A stretch of 64,000 nucleotides of DNA. Origin: Symsagittifera roscoffensis. Lineage: Eukaryota; Xenacoelomorpha; Acoela; Convolutidae. This document shows, in pieces, positions 46,862 to 59,135 of the stretch. The stretch covers positions 18,339,789 through 18,403,788 of the forward strand of contig NC_087062.1 in assembly GCF_963678635.1 (NCBI RefSeq). Direction: 5' to 3'. A program made the position numbers and the translations under genes. The notes below the pieces were generated by a model. That model was not told where the DNA came from, did no database searches, and worked only from the letters and a program-made list of their open reading frames with translations. How positions within the stretch are numbered: position 1 is the stretch's first letter; the number at the start of each line of letters is the position of its first letter.

Positions 46862-47566
46862 TCAATTCATATATTTAATTTCAAAATTCGAATCTTCCAA
46901 ATTCAGGCTATCTAGTTGCTTGGAAAGAGTTATTTCACTGAAAACGGGCGCCCTGGATATCTCTTTAAACCCTAATTTAGTGAAAAATGCCATGCTTGCT
47001 AAATTCGACTCTGAGATCTTTGCGATGATTTCTTTAAGCTTAAGACTCTTGACGACATAGAAAATAAAAGCATTATAAGCCGCCTTTCCAAAACCTTTGC
47101 CTCTTTGTTCTTCACTAGCCACCATCATGTTAATTTCTCCGCGTGAATTTTCCGTGTCAATAAACAAATTGATGTCTCCAATTAAACATCCGGTTTCAAG
47201 TTTGCACCATTCACATATTGGTCTATCCGATACTTTAGAGTTAGGATTGGATTCACATTGACTCCCGAATTCTGAACGACATAGGCTGAAAACAATCGAT
47301 ACTGAAGAACAGGCACAAACAGCTCCGGAGTCAGACAACTTCTTTACTGAAACTGGATTAAGAATGAGGAAAGTCAGTTTATCTTTATCATCTAGCCACG
47401 ACTTTTGCATCTCATACTCTTCTCTTGAGGTCAAAAGTTCAGACGCTGTCAGGCATCGTAAATTCTCGTCAAGCATCCACGAATGATACTTTTCAACGTA
47501 ATTTTTGCCGTAGGGAACCAACCAGCATACTTTTCCCATGACAATGACATTTTGATTCAATCGCAT
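46862..47566 (-). CDS. NAT9: N-acetyltransferase 9-like (GNAT family)
   Basis: Single-exon gene of 234 residues starting MRLNQNVIVMGKVCWLVPYG, very like the NAT9 start M-R-L-N-Q-N. Other conserved blocks are YHSWMLDENLRCLTASELLT, the EYEMQKSW segment, a GDINLFI strand, and the acetyl-CoA motif A around RGKGFGKAAYNAF (R-G-x-G-x-G/A). NAT9 is a GNAT enzyme predicted to acetylate N-termini and linked to microtubule stability in flies. There is a Cys/Ser-rich insertion of about 30-40 residues (near residues 75-125) compared with the vertebrate protein. The bases tttcctag end 2 nt before the ATG and may be a splice acceptor. No intron was needed, unlike the neighbouring genes. Confidence 0.92.
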   Translation of the reverse strand: MRLNQNVIVMGKVCWLVPYGKNYVEKYHSWMLDENLRCLTASELLTSREEYEMQKSWLDDKDKLTFLILNPVSVKKLSDSGAVCACSSVSIVFSLCRSEFGSQCESNPNSKVSDRPICEWCKLETGCLIGDINLFIDTENSRGEINMMVASEEQRGKGFGKAAYNAFIFYVVKSLKLKEIIAKISESNLASMAFFTKLGFKEISRAPVFSEITLSKQLDSLNLEDSNFEIKYMN

Positions 47567-48051
47567 TTCTAGGAAATTGTTTCAAACAGAAGCCTTGTTC
47601 ATTTCTTCACTCCAAAAACATACAGATACGGGATACAATCTGATGATTGATGTCTTTTTTATTAACAAGTATTACGAGTTTGTACAATGCATTATTTTAG
47701 ACAAAAAGAGTAATTATAATCAGTTACCAGTGAGGTTCTGACAAAAACTTGTGTAAATATAGAAAAATTGACAAGATTTAACTTTATTTTCTATAGGTCA
47801 AAACATTGGTGGCATGTCACGGAACCGAATCATGGGGATTAGTTACTACGTACCATAGGGGGAGGCGAATAGTTAAAGAGCTCCTTCAAACTAACTTATA
47901 AACATATAACTAACTTATAATCCAACCAGAAGTTTCAAAATTTTGCTAAGGAATTGCTTTTGTTTTTTCCCCTGTTTTGAAAGCTTTAGTGGCATGATAT
48001 AGCTAGTTAAGAATGTTTTACTGTTTTCTTTTATTTGGGGTACCCCTTTCT

Positions 48052-48107
48052 CTACCCCAACCCCCCCCCCCCCACACACACACACGCACACACACACACA
48101 CACACTT
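48052..48107 (+). repeat. Poly-C and (CA)n microsatellite
   Basis: A run of C at about 48,060-48,073 followed by interrupted (AC)n to 48,106. Open frames on both strands over it are low-complexity artefacts. Confidence 0.95.
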
Positions 48108-48461
48108 AGTCCCATCAATCTTTCCTCCCACTCCCTTCTCCTCCTCCCAATTACCCCTACCCATACCCACATTTACCCCACCATGCCCCCGGCAAACAAA
48201 AAAAAGAGGTAATCAGAAGGTCAAAAGTATCATAGTAACCGAGGTTACAGTCAGGAGTCCCTTCATCACGTATTCCAGTCAAAATCCTTGGAATTTTCTA
48301 GATATCGAAGTGATAATGATAAAAGAAGATGACAAGTGTTTAAATCCTTTTCAATAAAAGTCGATACGCGTTACGTTACTTCAATAAGAACACGCAACTC
48401 GACACGAGAAAATATAATATACAAGTGTTACAAATAAAAATTTTCATCGAATGTTATTTTG

Positions 48462-49084
48462 TCATTTATTGTTCCGAGTACACAGGCGGCGTTCGCAATC
48501 TGTATTGCCAGGGAGATTCTCCGTTTCAAAAAGCTGCCTGCTCTGGGCTTGTAAAAACTGGTTTTCATCCATTTTCATGTTAGTGACCTTGCATAACGAA
48601 CTTCTTAGTAATTTGTCATAGCGTTCCAAAAAATCATTTTGCAAAAACAAGGGCTCGTACTCAAAAAATATAGGAGTTTTGGCATGCTAAAGCAATTTTT
48701 CAGGAGGTAAAAACCATAATGGGCGTCTAGTTTGTCAATGACATCCGATATTTTTTCAAGCTCATTAATTTTTTCGTCGAGCAATTCTTTTCGGCGAAGT
48801 TCGCCGATTGGAGATCCTAAAATGAGGAGTTCCTCTTTTGGATTTCTTTGGGGCAAATTTTTCGAAATTGTGTTAAAATTGAATTATACTGTGTACCAGT
48901 AGTCGGTCCCAAAAAACAAAGTTCGCAACTTCTCAGTGTTCAAGCTCAGGCCGTAAATTTGTTCCAATTTCAGAATTGTGCCAGTTGGTCGTATTTGGAA
49001 GTTTGACCTTGAGCAATAAGAACAAGGTAAATTTGGGGTGAAATGGAATTTTTCAAAAAATCGACTTGAACCTGTAATGCTCAA
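48462..49084 (-). pseudogene. LINE reverse-transcriptase fragment (thumb and connection region)
   Basis: Minus-strand frames read, in order, LEQIYGLSLNTEK, ELLILGSPIGELRRKELLDE, LDAHYGFYLLKNCFSMPKLL and, after a frameshift near 48,640, LERYDKLLRSSL. These are the blocks that follow the RT catalytic core in the same LINE type as the fragment at 19.4 kb ([LV]-L-G-x-P-[LI]-G, D-x-H-x-x-x-x-L-[LR]-x-C-x-S-x-P-K-L, Y-D-x-L-L-R-S-S-L). There are at least two frame breaks. The upstream part of this fragment (from about 48,765) was amplified in the adjacent satellite. Confidence 0.75.
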
Positions 49085-52000
49085 CTTTCTCGCGACAACT
49101 GAAAATCTCAGAAATACAAGATCAGAACAATCGAACTACAATCGCGGTAAAGTGGTCGAAAAAGCAGCGGGAAAATGCTACTCGCAATTTCCAAACATAA
49201 AATCACACTAGAGTAGAGCTGTCTTATCCTGAAATAGGAGACAGAACGATTAATTAGAAGTGGACCAGAGAGAACTTTCGGTGGAAAGGTGGCCAACCGA
49301 AGTCTCCCGATGGTCCAGCCCCAAAACTTATTTCTCAAGTTAAAACTAATTTCCTTTGCTGGAGTTCATTAATTACAAACTTCTTGAGTTAAAACCTAAT
49401 TTCCTTTAATGCTAGAGTTGCTGATTAATTTAGTTACTCCAATTCACAAGTGTGCTGGTATGTGAGTACACAATTCATCTTCTTGAGTGTGTTTTATGAT
49501 TGCTATGTTGAGGTAGGGAGAGTTTTAGGTTGATCTATCTGAAATGGATCAAAGTTCCACTGTCTAATGAAAAGTAACTAAACGGACTGTTCCGACCCTG
49601 TTTTCAACGGCGTTTGCGTATTTTGGGTATTTTGAGACCTACGTATGGGGAAGTTCCTATTTTATTTTCTAGAATGGGGGCTATTTTGGTAGTGGCCTTT
49701 AAGCTGTAACGAGGGTTTTTGTCTCATTTCGCAAGTGAACCGAATTGGCACCGACCATTCGAGGTAGAAAAACACAAAAGATAGTGTCCCTGACTCTTGA
49801 GCCAATGGCTATAGGGCCTATTTTTCTTTTAACTCATATGTGACTTAAGTAGAGGACTGTTAGATAGTGTTTTTATGGCGCTCCTGAGTGTTTTTACGAC
49901 ATCATGACTACGGAGTCGAACCCACTTGACACAGCTCCGGGCTACATGCCCATTCTAGAGTACCGGTGGTACGGTTCAGCGGGAACGTGTAAACCTTCCG
50001 GTTGTACCGTGATAGCTTCTAAGGAAAACTCGAGAAAATTCCTAGTACGCTCTCCGAAAGAGGCCTAGCTAACTGAGTAAGGGGGTTTAAACGGACAAAA
50101 AACGAGCAAAAGGACAAAAAGTGGAACAAAAACCGAAAAAGAATAGAAAAAGGAACAAAAACCATAAAAGCTCCCTAATTTTTTCGTCGAGCAATTCTTT
50201 TCGGCGAACTTTGCCGATTGGAGATCCTAAAATGAGGAGTTTCTCTTTTGTTTTTTTTTTATTTTGGGGCAAATTTTTCGAAATTGTGTTAAAATTGAAT
50301 TATACTGTGTACCAGTAGTCGGTCCCAAAAAACAAAATTCGCACTTCTCAGTGTTCAAGCTCAGGCCGTAAATTTGTTCCGATTTTAGAATTGTGCCAGT
50401 TGGTCGTATTTGGAAGTTTGACCTTGAAAAATAAGAACAAGGTAATTTTGGGGTGAAATGGAATTTTTCAAAAGTTCGACTTGAACCTGTCAAGCTCAAC
50501 TTTCCGCGACAACTGAAAATCTCAGAAAAACAAGATCAAAACAATCAAATTATAATAGCCGGAAAGTGGTCAAAAAAGCAGCGGGAAATTGCTATTGGCA
50601 ATTTCCAGACATAAAATCACACTAGAGTAGAGCTGTCTTATCCTGAAATAGGAGACAGAACGATTACGAGAAGAGAAGATAATAGTTAGAAATGGACCAG
50701 GGTATTTTGGTAGTGGCCTTTAAGCTGTAACGAGGGTTTTAGTCTCATGTCGCAAGTGAACCGAATTGGCTCCGACCGTTCGAGGTAGAAAAACACAAGA
50801 GATAGTGTCCCTGACTCTTGAGCCAATGGTTATAGGGCCTATTTTTCTTTAACCTCATATGTGACTTAAGTAGAGGACTGTTACATAGTATTTTTATGGC
50901 ACTCCTGAGTGTTTTTACGACATCATGACTACGGAGTCGAACCCACTTGACACAGCTCCGGGCTACATGCCCATTCAAGAGTACCGGTGGTACGGTTCAG
51001 CGGGAACGTGTAAACCTTCCGGTTGTACCGTGATAGCTTCTAAGGAAAACTCGAGAAAATTCCTGGTACGCTTTCCAAAAGAGGCCTAGCTAACCGAGTA
51101 AGGGGGTTTAAGAGGACAAAAAACGAGCAAAAGGACAAAAAGTGGAACAAAAACCGAAAAAGAATAGAAAAAGGAACAAAAACCATTAAAGCTCCATAAT
51201 TTTTTCGTCGAGCAATTGTTTTCGGCAAACTTTGCCGATTGGAGATCCTAAAATGAGGAGTTCCTTTTTTTTTTTTATTTTGGGGCAAATTTTTCGAAAT
51301 TGTGTTAAAATTGAATTATACTGTGTACCAGTAGTCGGTCCCAAAAAACAAAGTTCGCACTTCTCAGTGTTCAAGCTCAGGCCGTAAATTTGTTCCAATT
51401 TCAGAATTGTGCCAGTTCGTCGTATTTGGAAGTTTGACCTTGAGAAACAAGAACAAGGTAATTTTGGGGTGAAATGGAATTTTTCAAAAATTCGACTTGA
51501 ACCTGTCATGCTCAACTTTCTCGCGACAACTGAAAATCTCAGAAATACAAGATCAAAACAATCGAATTATAATAGCCGGAGAGTGGTCAAAAAAGCAGCG
51601 GGAAATTGCTATTTGCAATTTCCAGACATAAAATTACACTAGAGTAGAGCTGTCTTATCCTGAAATAGGAGACAGAACGATTACGAGAAGAGAAGATAAT
51701 AATTAGAAATGGACCAGGGAAAATTGGTAGTGGCCTTTCAGCTGTATTGAGGGTTTTAGTCTCATCTCGTAAGTGAACCGAATTGGCTCCGACCGTTCGA
51801 GGTAGAAAAACACAAGAGATAGTGTCCCTGACTCTTGAGCCAATGGTTATAGGGCCTACTTTTCTTTAACCTCATATGTGACTCAAGTAGAGGACTGTTA
51901 CATAGTGTTTTCATGGCGCTCCTGAGTGTTTTTACGACATCATGACTACGGAGTCGAACCCACTTGACACAGCTCCGGGCTACATGCCCATTCTAGAGTA

Positions 52001-55000
52001 CCGGGGGTACGGTTCAGCGGGAACGTGTAAGTCTTCCGGTTGTACCGTGATAGCTTCTTAGGAAAACTCGAGAAAACTCCTGGTACGCTCTCTGAACGAG
52101 GCCTAGCTAACCGAGTAAGGGGGTTTTAGGGGGACAAAAAACGGGCAAAAGGCCAAAAAGCGGAACAAAAACCGAAAAAGAATAGAAAAAGGAACAAAAA
52201 CCATAAAAGCTCCTTAATTTTTTCGTCGAGCAATTCTTTTCGGCGAAATTTGCCGATTGGAGATCCTAAAATGAGGAGTTCCTCTTTTGTTTTTTTTTTA
52301 TTTTGGGGCAATTTTTCGAAGTTGTGTTAAAATTGAATTATACTGTGTACCAGTAGTCGGTCTCAGAAAACAAAGATCGCACTTCTCAGTGTTCAAGCCC
52401 AGGCCGTAAATTTGTTCCGATTTCAGAAATGTGCCAGTTGGTCGTATTCGGAAGTTTGACCTTGAGAAATAAGAACAAGGTAATTTTGGGGTGAAATGGA
52501 ATTTTTCAAAAATTCGACTTGAACCTGTCATGCTCAACTTTCTCGCGACAACTGAAAATCTCAGAAATACAAGATCAAAACAATCGAATTATAATCGCCG
52601 GAAAGTGGTCAAAAAAGCAGCGGGAAATTGCTATTCGCAATTTCCAGACATATAATCACAATAGAGTAGAGCTGTGTTATCCTGAAATAGGAGACAGAAC
52701 GATTACGAGAAGGGAAGATAATAATTAGAAATGGACCAGGGTATTTTGGTAGTGGCCTTTAAGCTGTAACGAGGGTTTTAGTCTCATGTTGCAAGTGAAC
52801 CGAATCGGCTCCGACCATTCGAGGTAGAAAAACACAAAAGATAGTGCCCCTGACTCTTGAGCCAATGGCTATAGGGCCTATTTTTCTTTTAACTCATATG
52901 TGACTTAAGTAGAGGACTGTAACATAGTGTTTTTATGGCGCTCCTGAGTGTTTTTACGACATCATGACTACGGAGTCGAACCCACTTGACACAGCTCCGG
53001 GCTACATGCCCATTCTAGAGTACCGGTGGTACGGTTCAGCGGGAACGTGTAAACCGTCTGGTTGTACCGTGATAGCTTCTAAGGAAAACTCGAGAAAATT
53101 CCTGGTACGCTCTCCGAAAGAGGCCTAGCTAACCGAGTAAGGGGGTTTAAGGGGACAAAAAGCGCGCAAAAGGACAAAAAGCGGAACAAAAACCGAAAAA
53201 GAATAGAAAAAGGAAAAAAATTCATAAAACAAAAAAGGACAGTGACTTTGATACCAGATTAGTTGGATTAAACTTTTATATTTATTAAACAGTATACCCA
53301 TACTGTTTTCATAGGACCGATCGTTTCGATCAATTCAGCAATTTGAAAAAGTGACCGATTGAGGGGCGTTGTCAAGGGGTTTCAGATAGCTTGCAACTTA
53401 GCTGGACCACTAGGAGACTTGACTGGAAAAAGTGACCAGTCAAGTAGCAAAGTGGTGCACAGGAAGGGAACCCGACAAGCGCTGGACACGACAAAGAGAC
53501 ATCCAGCACGGAATCAGAACAACCAGAGGAGGACACACAGGGGTGTTCTGGTTGGTCAATCGGGTATCGTTAGAATCCACCTTACATTCTAGGAGATAAG
53601 TGTAAAATTGGATAAGCGGAACCCCACCGTTTTGAGGAACGTTTTTACTTGAGCAGAGCTTGGAAACAGGTTCTACGGTCCGTTCGAGGTAGAAAAACAC
53701 AAGAGATAGTGTCCCTGACTCTTGAGCCAATGGTTATAGGGCCTATTTTTCTTTAACCTCATATGTGACTTAAGTAGAGGACTGTTACATAGTGTTTTTA
53801 TGGCGCTCCTGAGTGTTTTTACGACATCATGACTACGGAGTCGAACCCACTTGACACAGCTCCGGGCTACATGCCCATTCTAGAGTACCGGTGGTACGGT
53901 TCAGCGGGAACGTGTAAACCTTCTGGTTGTACCGTGATAGCTTCTAAGGAAAACTCGAGAAAATTCCTGGTACGCTCTCCGAAAGAGGCCTAGCTAACCG
54001 AGTAAGGGGGTTTAAGGGGACAAAAAACGCGCAAAAGGACAAAAAGCGGAACAAAAACCGAAAAAGAATAGAAAAAGGAAAAAAATTCATAAAACAAAAA
54101 AGGACAGTGACTTTGATACCAGATTAGTTGGATTAAACCTTTATATTTATTAAACAGTATACCCATACTGTTTTCATAGGACCGATCGTTTCGATCAATT
54201 CAGCAATTTGAAAAAGTGCCCGATTGAGGGGCGTTGTCAAGGGGTTTCAGATAGCTTGCAACTTAGCTGGACCACTAGGAGACTTGACTGGAAAAGGTGA
54301 CCAGTCAAGTAGCAAAGTGGTGCACAGGAAGGGAACCCGACAAGCGCTGGACACGACAAAGAGACATCCAGCACGGAATCAGAACAACCAGAGGAGGACA
54401 CACAGGGGTGTTCTGGTTGGTCAATCGGGTATCGTTAGAATCCACCTTACATTCTAGGAGATAAGTGTAAAATTGGATAAGCGGAACCCCACCGTTTTGA
54501 GGAACGTTTTTACTTGAGCAGAGCTTGGAAACAGGTTCTACGGTCCGTTCGAGGTAGAAAAACACAAGAGATAGTGTCCCTGACTCTTGAGCTAATAGTT
54601 ATAGGGCCTATTTTTCTTTAACCTCATATGTGACTTAAGTAGAGGACTGTTACATAGTGTTTTTATGGCGCTCCTGAGTGTTTTTACGACATCATGACTA
54701 CGGAGTCGAACCCACTTGACACAGCTCCGGGCTACATGCCCATTCTAGAGTACCGGTGGTACGGTTCAGCGGGAACGTGTAAACCTTCTGGTTGTACCGT
54801 GATAGCTTCTAAGGAAAACTCGAGAAAATTCCTGGTACGCTCTCCGAAAGAGGCCTAGCTAACCGAGTAAGGGGGTTTAAGGGGACAAAAAACGCGCAAA
54901 AGGACAAAAAGCGGAACAAAAACCGAAAAAGAATAGAAAAAGGAAAAAAATTCATAAAACAAAAAAGGACAGTGACTTTGATACCAGATTAGTTGGATTA

Positions 55001-55046
55001 AACCTTTATATTTATTAAACAGTATACCCATACTGTTTTCATAGGG
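48765..55046 (+). repeat. Composite satellite array with LINE-derived segment
   Basis: The anchor cggagtcgaacccacttg occurs at 49,911, 50,932, 51,949, 52,971, 53,836 and 54,701, giving spacings of 1,021, 1,017, 1,022, 865 and 865 bp. All units share a core of about 500 bp (ccgttcgaggtagaaaaaca through gaatagaaaaagg). The first units add a LINE RT fragment on the minus strand (from about 50,175, 51,195 and 52,215). The later ones replace it with an unrelated segment (for example 53,225-53,680) that starts aggacagtgactttgatacc. The array ends at 55,046. 49,330-49,680 between the first LINE piece and the first core is not repeated here. Short ORFs in the array are LINE remnants or chance. Confidence 0.85.
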
Positions 55047-55796
55047 AATTAAGAGGTTTAGCACCCAGCGCTTAAGGTAGTTTTCGGCTTAAGAGGGGGG
55101 CTAAATAGGGGGAGGTTAGAAGGGGGGCTGGTTAGGTTAGAGGTTGGCGGTTGCAAATTGTAAAAAGGGGGGACACGTTATAGTAACTAATCAATCGATA
55201 TCGTCGATTTAGTTACATTGTAACCTTACACGCATGGATTACAGAGAGAGGATATCCAAATTTAAGATCGAATTAAGTAGGTACCCTGGTCGGATCGGGT
55301 GGGGGGAACGGAAATAGACAGTTTTTGCAACCCGGGAGGAGAATATTCTATAAGAACGTTAGTAGAGGGGAGGAAAACGCGTGACAATCAGGTACCAGAC
55401 ACTTTTTTTCACGAAAGGACGACATTGGTCACCTTTGAGTTTTAGATGGATTCATCTTTCCGTTTTTATCATTTTTTCTCATTGAAGTTTTTATGCTTTC
55501 AGTACTAATTTTATCGGTTCTGAACGAACAGGTGATCACAAGACACCTGCGAGCAAGTTGAGTTTTAACTTGCATCAGATTAATAAAGGGGGATAAATAC
55601 AAGGGGATTAGTAATTGACATTTTTGGCCAGTAAGGCTGGGTTTTGGGGAAATTTTTATACTAGAGCTCAAGTGGTGGTACCAGGGATAGTCGTTCAAGA
55701 GTCCCAACAACGAAGAAGAAGAGATCAGGTTGTCCCAACACTAAGAAAGAAGGGGTCTTGGGACAGGGTGAAGTGTCCCAACATTTGAGTGGCAAA
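55047..55796. other. Unassigned sequence before the minisatellite
   Basis: Less AT-rich than the left half of the window, with G-rich tracts (55,093-55,180). It could belong to the 5' LTR or leader of the gypsy element or to the satellite flank. No gene seen. Confidence 0.4.
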
Positions 55797-56215
55797 GTCT
55801 TGAGACGGTACCAGGAAGTCTTGGGACAGTGCGGAAAAGTCTTGGGACACTACCAAGAAGTCTTGGGACAGTATAGAAAAGTCTTGGGACAGTACCGAAA
55901 AGTCTTGGGACAGTACAGAAAAGTCTTTGGACAGTACGAGGAAGTCTTGGGACAGTACGAGGAAGTCTTGGGACAGTGCGGAAAAGTCTTGGGACAGTAC
56001 CAGGAAGTCTTGGGACAGTGCGGAAAAGTCTTGGGACAGTACCAAGAAGTCTTGGGACAGTGCGGGGAAGTCTTGGGACAGTACCGAAAAGTCTTGCGAC
56101 AGTACAGAAAAGTCTTGGGACTGTACCGAAAAGTCTTGGGACAGTATAGAAAAGTCTGGGGACAGTACGAAGAAGTCTTGGGACAGTACGGAAAAGCCTT
56201 GGGACAGTGCGAAGT
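55797..56215 (+). repeat. Minisatellite, 21-bp unit, about 20 copies
   Basis: Unit gtcttgggacagtrc followed by about six purines, repeated head to tail. Because 21 is divisible by 3, several frames stay open for the whole length on both strands, which gives repetitive ORFs on each. Both flanks carry tgtcccaacat, the inverse of the unit's gggaca. It lies between the satellite and the gypsy gag region, perhaps in its leader or LTR. Confidence 0.9.
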
Positions 56216-56612
56216 GTCCCAACATTAGAGCGAAAAAGGTCTTGGGACAGTGCGAGGTAACCCAACACTTGAGTGATATGCCTAAAGACAGTGTGAAATA
56301 TCCCAACACTTAAGTAAGAGTACAACGGACCGGTCAAAACGATTAAATCACAAAAAAATCCGCTCTATTAAGATCACGAATTGAAAAAATTTAACTTAAG
56401 AGAAATAGGAAATTTTTTTAGAGTTTTTATCCTTAGAATAGGATTTTGTAAAAATTAATGTTGTAAATAGAGAAAATTGTAAATCATGACGCGAAATAGG
56501 GTACCGATAGCAGAAAAAAAGAGTTCTACAGTCAAAGACAAATCATAACTCGTCGCAACGGAAAGCAACACCGTCGGACCAAAAAGTAATGAGAAGGAAC
56601 TTTTCAGTGAGC

Positions 56613-58400
56613 ATGGTCAACACAAGAAGCGCAAAGGAGAGCAAGACCAAAGTAAGCGCTGTGAAGGGACGAACAGTACCTGCTATAGAAATTGATCTTG
56701 AGACACCAGATCAGAGTGTTGATGAGGTGGAAAAGAAAACAACGGAGTCAACTGCGATGCCGAATGCGGAAGAACAAGAAAAATAAGACGATAGAGCTCT
56801 CGCCAATTGACACTGTGGAGGACACAACAAGCAAAACGATGGAAACAAAAAAAAATGAGTCTCAAGCAAAAAGAACGTCATTCACAGAGAGGATCGAAAT
56901 AATGATCGGAACGAAATCAAGATACAAAGAGGAGGTAGAACCAACGGCCGAGAAAGGCAAAACATTTGGAACAGTTTCCACTATAACAACGGAAGCCATT
57001 CCAGGCGATGAGCAAATCAAACATGGGGCAACAGCTAACCACGAAAAAACAACCTCTCTCGAGCTGGGCGATTTGATGGCGAAGTTGGATCAAATCGACA
57101 AAAAACTGAAATGCAGTGAAGAGGATCGACAAGTAATAAAAAAGGAAATACGATACAACATAAACGAGAACCTAGACAATTTCTTCCACCTGGCGAGCGC
57201 GAAGGAGGAAAAGCTACAGCAGATGTCAGACAAGGTAGAGGCTACCAATAAAGAGCGCGAGAAAAATATCAAAAAGGACATGCAAGAAATGAAGCCACGA
57301 TATGACATGGTGAACAACAAGTTATGGGCTCTGGAGACGAGAATAGACACAATGAGCAAAGACCAGGCTGAAAGTTCACGTGCCATACAGTCCAAACTAG
57401 ATGCTCTCTTGAGAAACTCTACAGCACAAGACAAGCTGGGAACAGACAGAACGCAAGGCAACAGAGTCGATTTTGTGGAACGACAACGGAACGGAACAAG
57501 CGGGAGTCCACACCGTTACCCCGGTGTGCAGCGAGCTTAGGACCAGGAGGGGCCAAGACAATTATGAAGAATGGAACCTCAAATACGACAAATGGTCCAA
57601 GCGATTCCACAACGAGCAAAAGTGTGGGACCTGAGGCCATGACGTGGGTTAACACCTGGGAATTGATGAATAGGACATTTCAAGGAACACAAGGAACACT
57701 GACTCGAATGAAAGAGGAGTTGTCAAATCCGGGAAAACCTTCAAGAAACCAAAGGATTTTAAGGACGATTCAGATGGATGCATCAACACATGGGTAGAAG
57801 TCATGAGACTACATTTGGAACAAGATAAACAGATAAATATTGAGCAACTTAGAAGGCACAGCGTTAAAATGTGTAGTTGCAAAGAAGGAAGAGGAACGTG
57901 ATACTGCAGACAAGATCTTCGAGATATTGTTGAACCGATTTGCATCAGGAATGAAGGACCACCAAGCTATGATGAGATTCGAAAAGAGAAGACAGAGGGA
58001 CGATGAATCGATCGATGGTTCCTGGAAGATCTTGAGAGCTTGAGAAGAAAGAGTGACCCTGAAGAATCAACTAACAGAAGGAAATTCAGCATCGCATCAA
58101 AGTTTATAGATGGGGTTAAAAGTGACGACTTGAGATCAATCTTGGCAACGTACTATACACTGTCGAAAGATAATGTACCGACTCCGGAAGAGATGAGGCA
58201 AAAGTCAAGGGAGTACATGTTGATGAAACATAGGAAGTACTCGTACTCAGAGAATAGGAACATGCAAAGGTCTAATCAACCACCGGGGTCGTCATGGTAC
58301 AAGCCTAGAGATGATATGGACAAACGTAGGTTAGCGCAAATTGCGGATCAGCGGATCATCACGTGGCGGATTGCACGACGTACAAGCAAGGCATGAAGAG
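56613..58400 (+). pseudogene. gypsy gag region (broken)
   Basis: Start ATG 56,613 (MVNTRSAKESKTK), then a frameshift near 56,770, a long Lys/Glu-rich coiled-coil-like stretch to a stop at 57,540, and further open pieces at about 57,560-57,797, 57,800-58,043 and 58,040-58,396 in changing frames. The stretch around 58,070-58,200 (FSIASKFIDGVKSDDLRSIL) looks capsid-like. This is assigned to gag by position. No single frame covers it. Confidence 0.6.
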
Positions 58401-58848
58401 TCTGGGATATGCGCCGGATGAGGAAGATATGAGCCAGACGGACGAACTTGAGTTCTATAGTGGCCTGATCTTCAAGATAGGTTCGAGATGCTTCTGCGGC
58501 AATCAAGAGGGCTACTTCAGGATGGACTGTCCGTTGTTTTGGGAAACAGTGAAGAACCAAAGTCACCCCAAACACAAGTTAGCGCTGGCGGCGGTACAAA
58601 ACACGAGGAACAGGCAAGCCAAGTTTGAAGCAAAAAACTCGGAGGCACCGAGTGCGGAACTACCGACAAAAACGGTGAAGGCTGTAGCGCAAGTCAAAAA
58701 CAACATAGAAACTGACGCCAGGAATTCTCTAGAAATAAATTATGAGAAAGCAGCTACGGAGGCTATCAACAAAGTGAAACAAGACCTAGCAATGAAAGAG
58801 ATTGAGCAACGACTAAAGCAGGAGATCGAAAGGCAGAAGTTAAATTAG
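58363..58848 (+). pseudogene. gypsy gag C-terminus with degenerate zinc knuckle
   Basis: A 161-codon frame containing RCFCGNQEGYFRMDCP. This resembles the CCHC knuckle C-x2-C-x4-H-x4-C, but one residue between the first two Cys is missing and His is replaced by Tyr. A Gln/Lys/Glu-rich helical tail follows. Confidence 0.6.
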
Positions 58849-59135
58849 ACATTAAGTAGATCAGTGCCAATGCCAGAAGCCGAAGTGGGAGCGACGAGGA
58901 GTGGAAATTGCAACACTCTAAAAATAGTGACGTGAAAGCCATTCGGCATAACAAAAATCGGAGCCAGAATAATGTCGATAATCACTGTGGGCGGCCACGA
59001 AGTAACGAGAAACCTTAGTGAACCAAGCGATCAGACGACAATGCACATTGATGTGTATGCAGATTACTTAAGTGCAATAAGTCCGCAGACAACTTCTAGA
59101 GCTTTGAGATCACTACTCACAAGAGGTGGCAGCTA

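Noticed and set aside
48013-48357. 114-codon ORF with Pro/His/Thr repeats
   Set aside because: It is a translation of the poly-C and (CA)n microsatellite.
53359-54565. Identical 77-codon plus-strand ORFs in the 865-bp satellite units
   Set aside because: They recur only because the unit recurs. Neither codon use nor motifs suggest a protein.
55670-55695. tggtaccaggga as a primer-binding site for the gypsy element
   Set aside because: The match to a tRNA 3' end is too short, and no LTR end (CA) was found next to it.
55725-56337. Long repetitive ORFs on both strands over the minisatellite
   Set aside because: They follow from a 21-bp unit without stop codons. No non-repeat domain or start context supports a protein.
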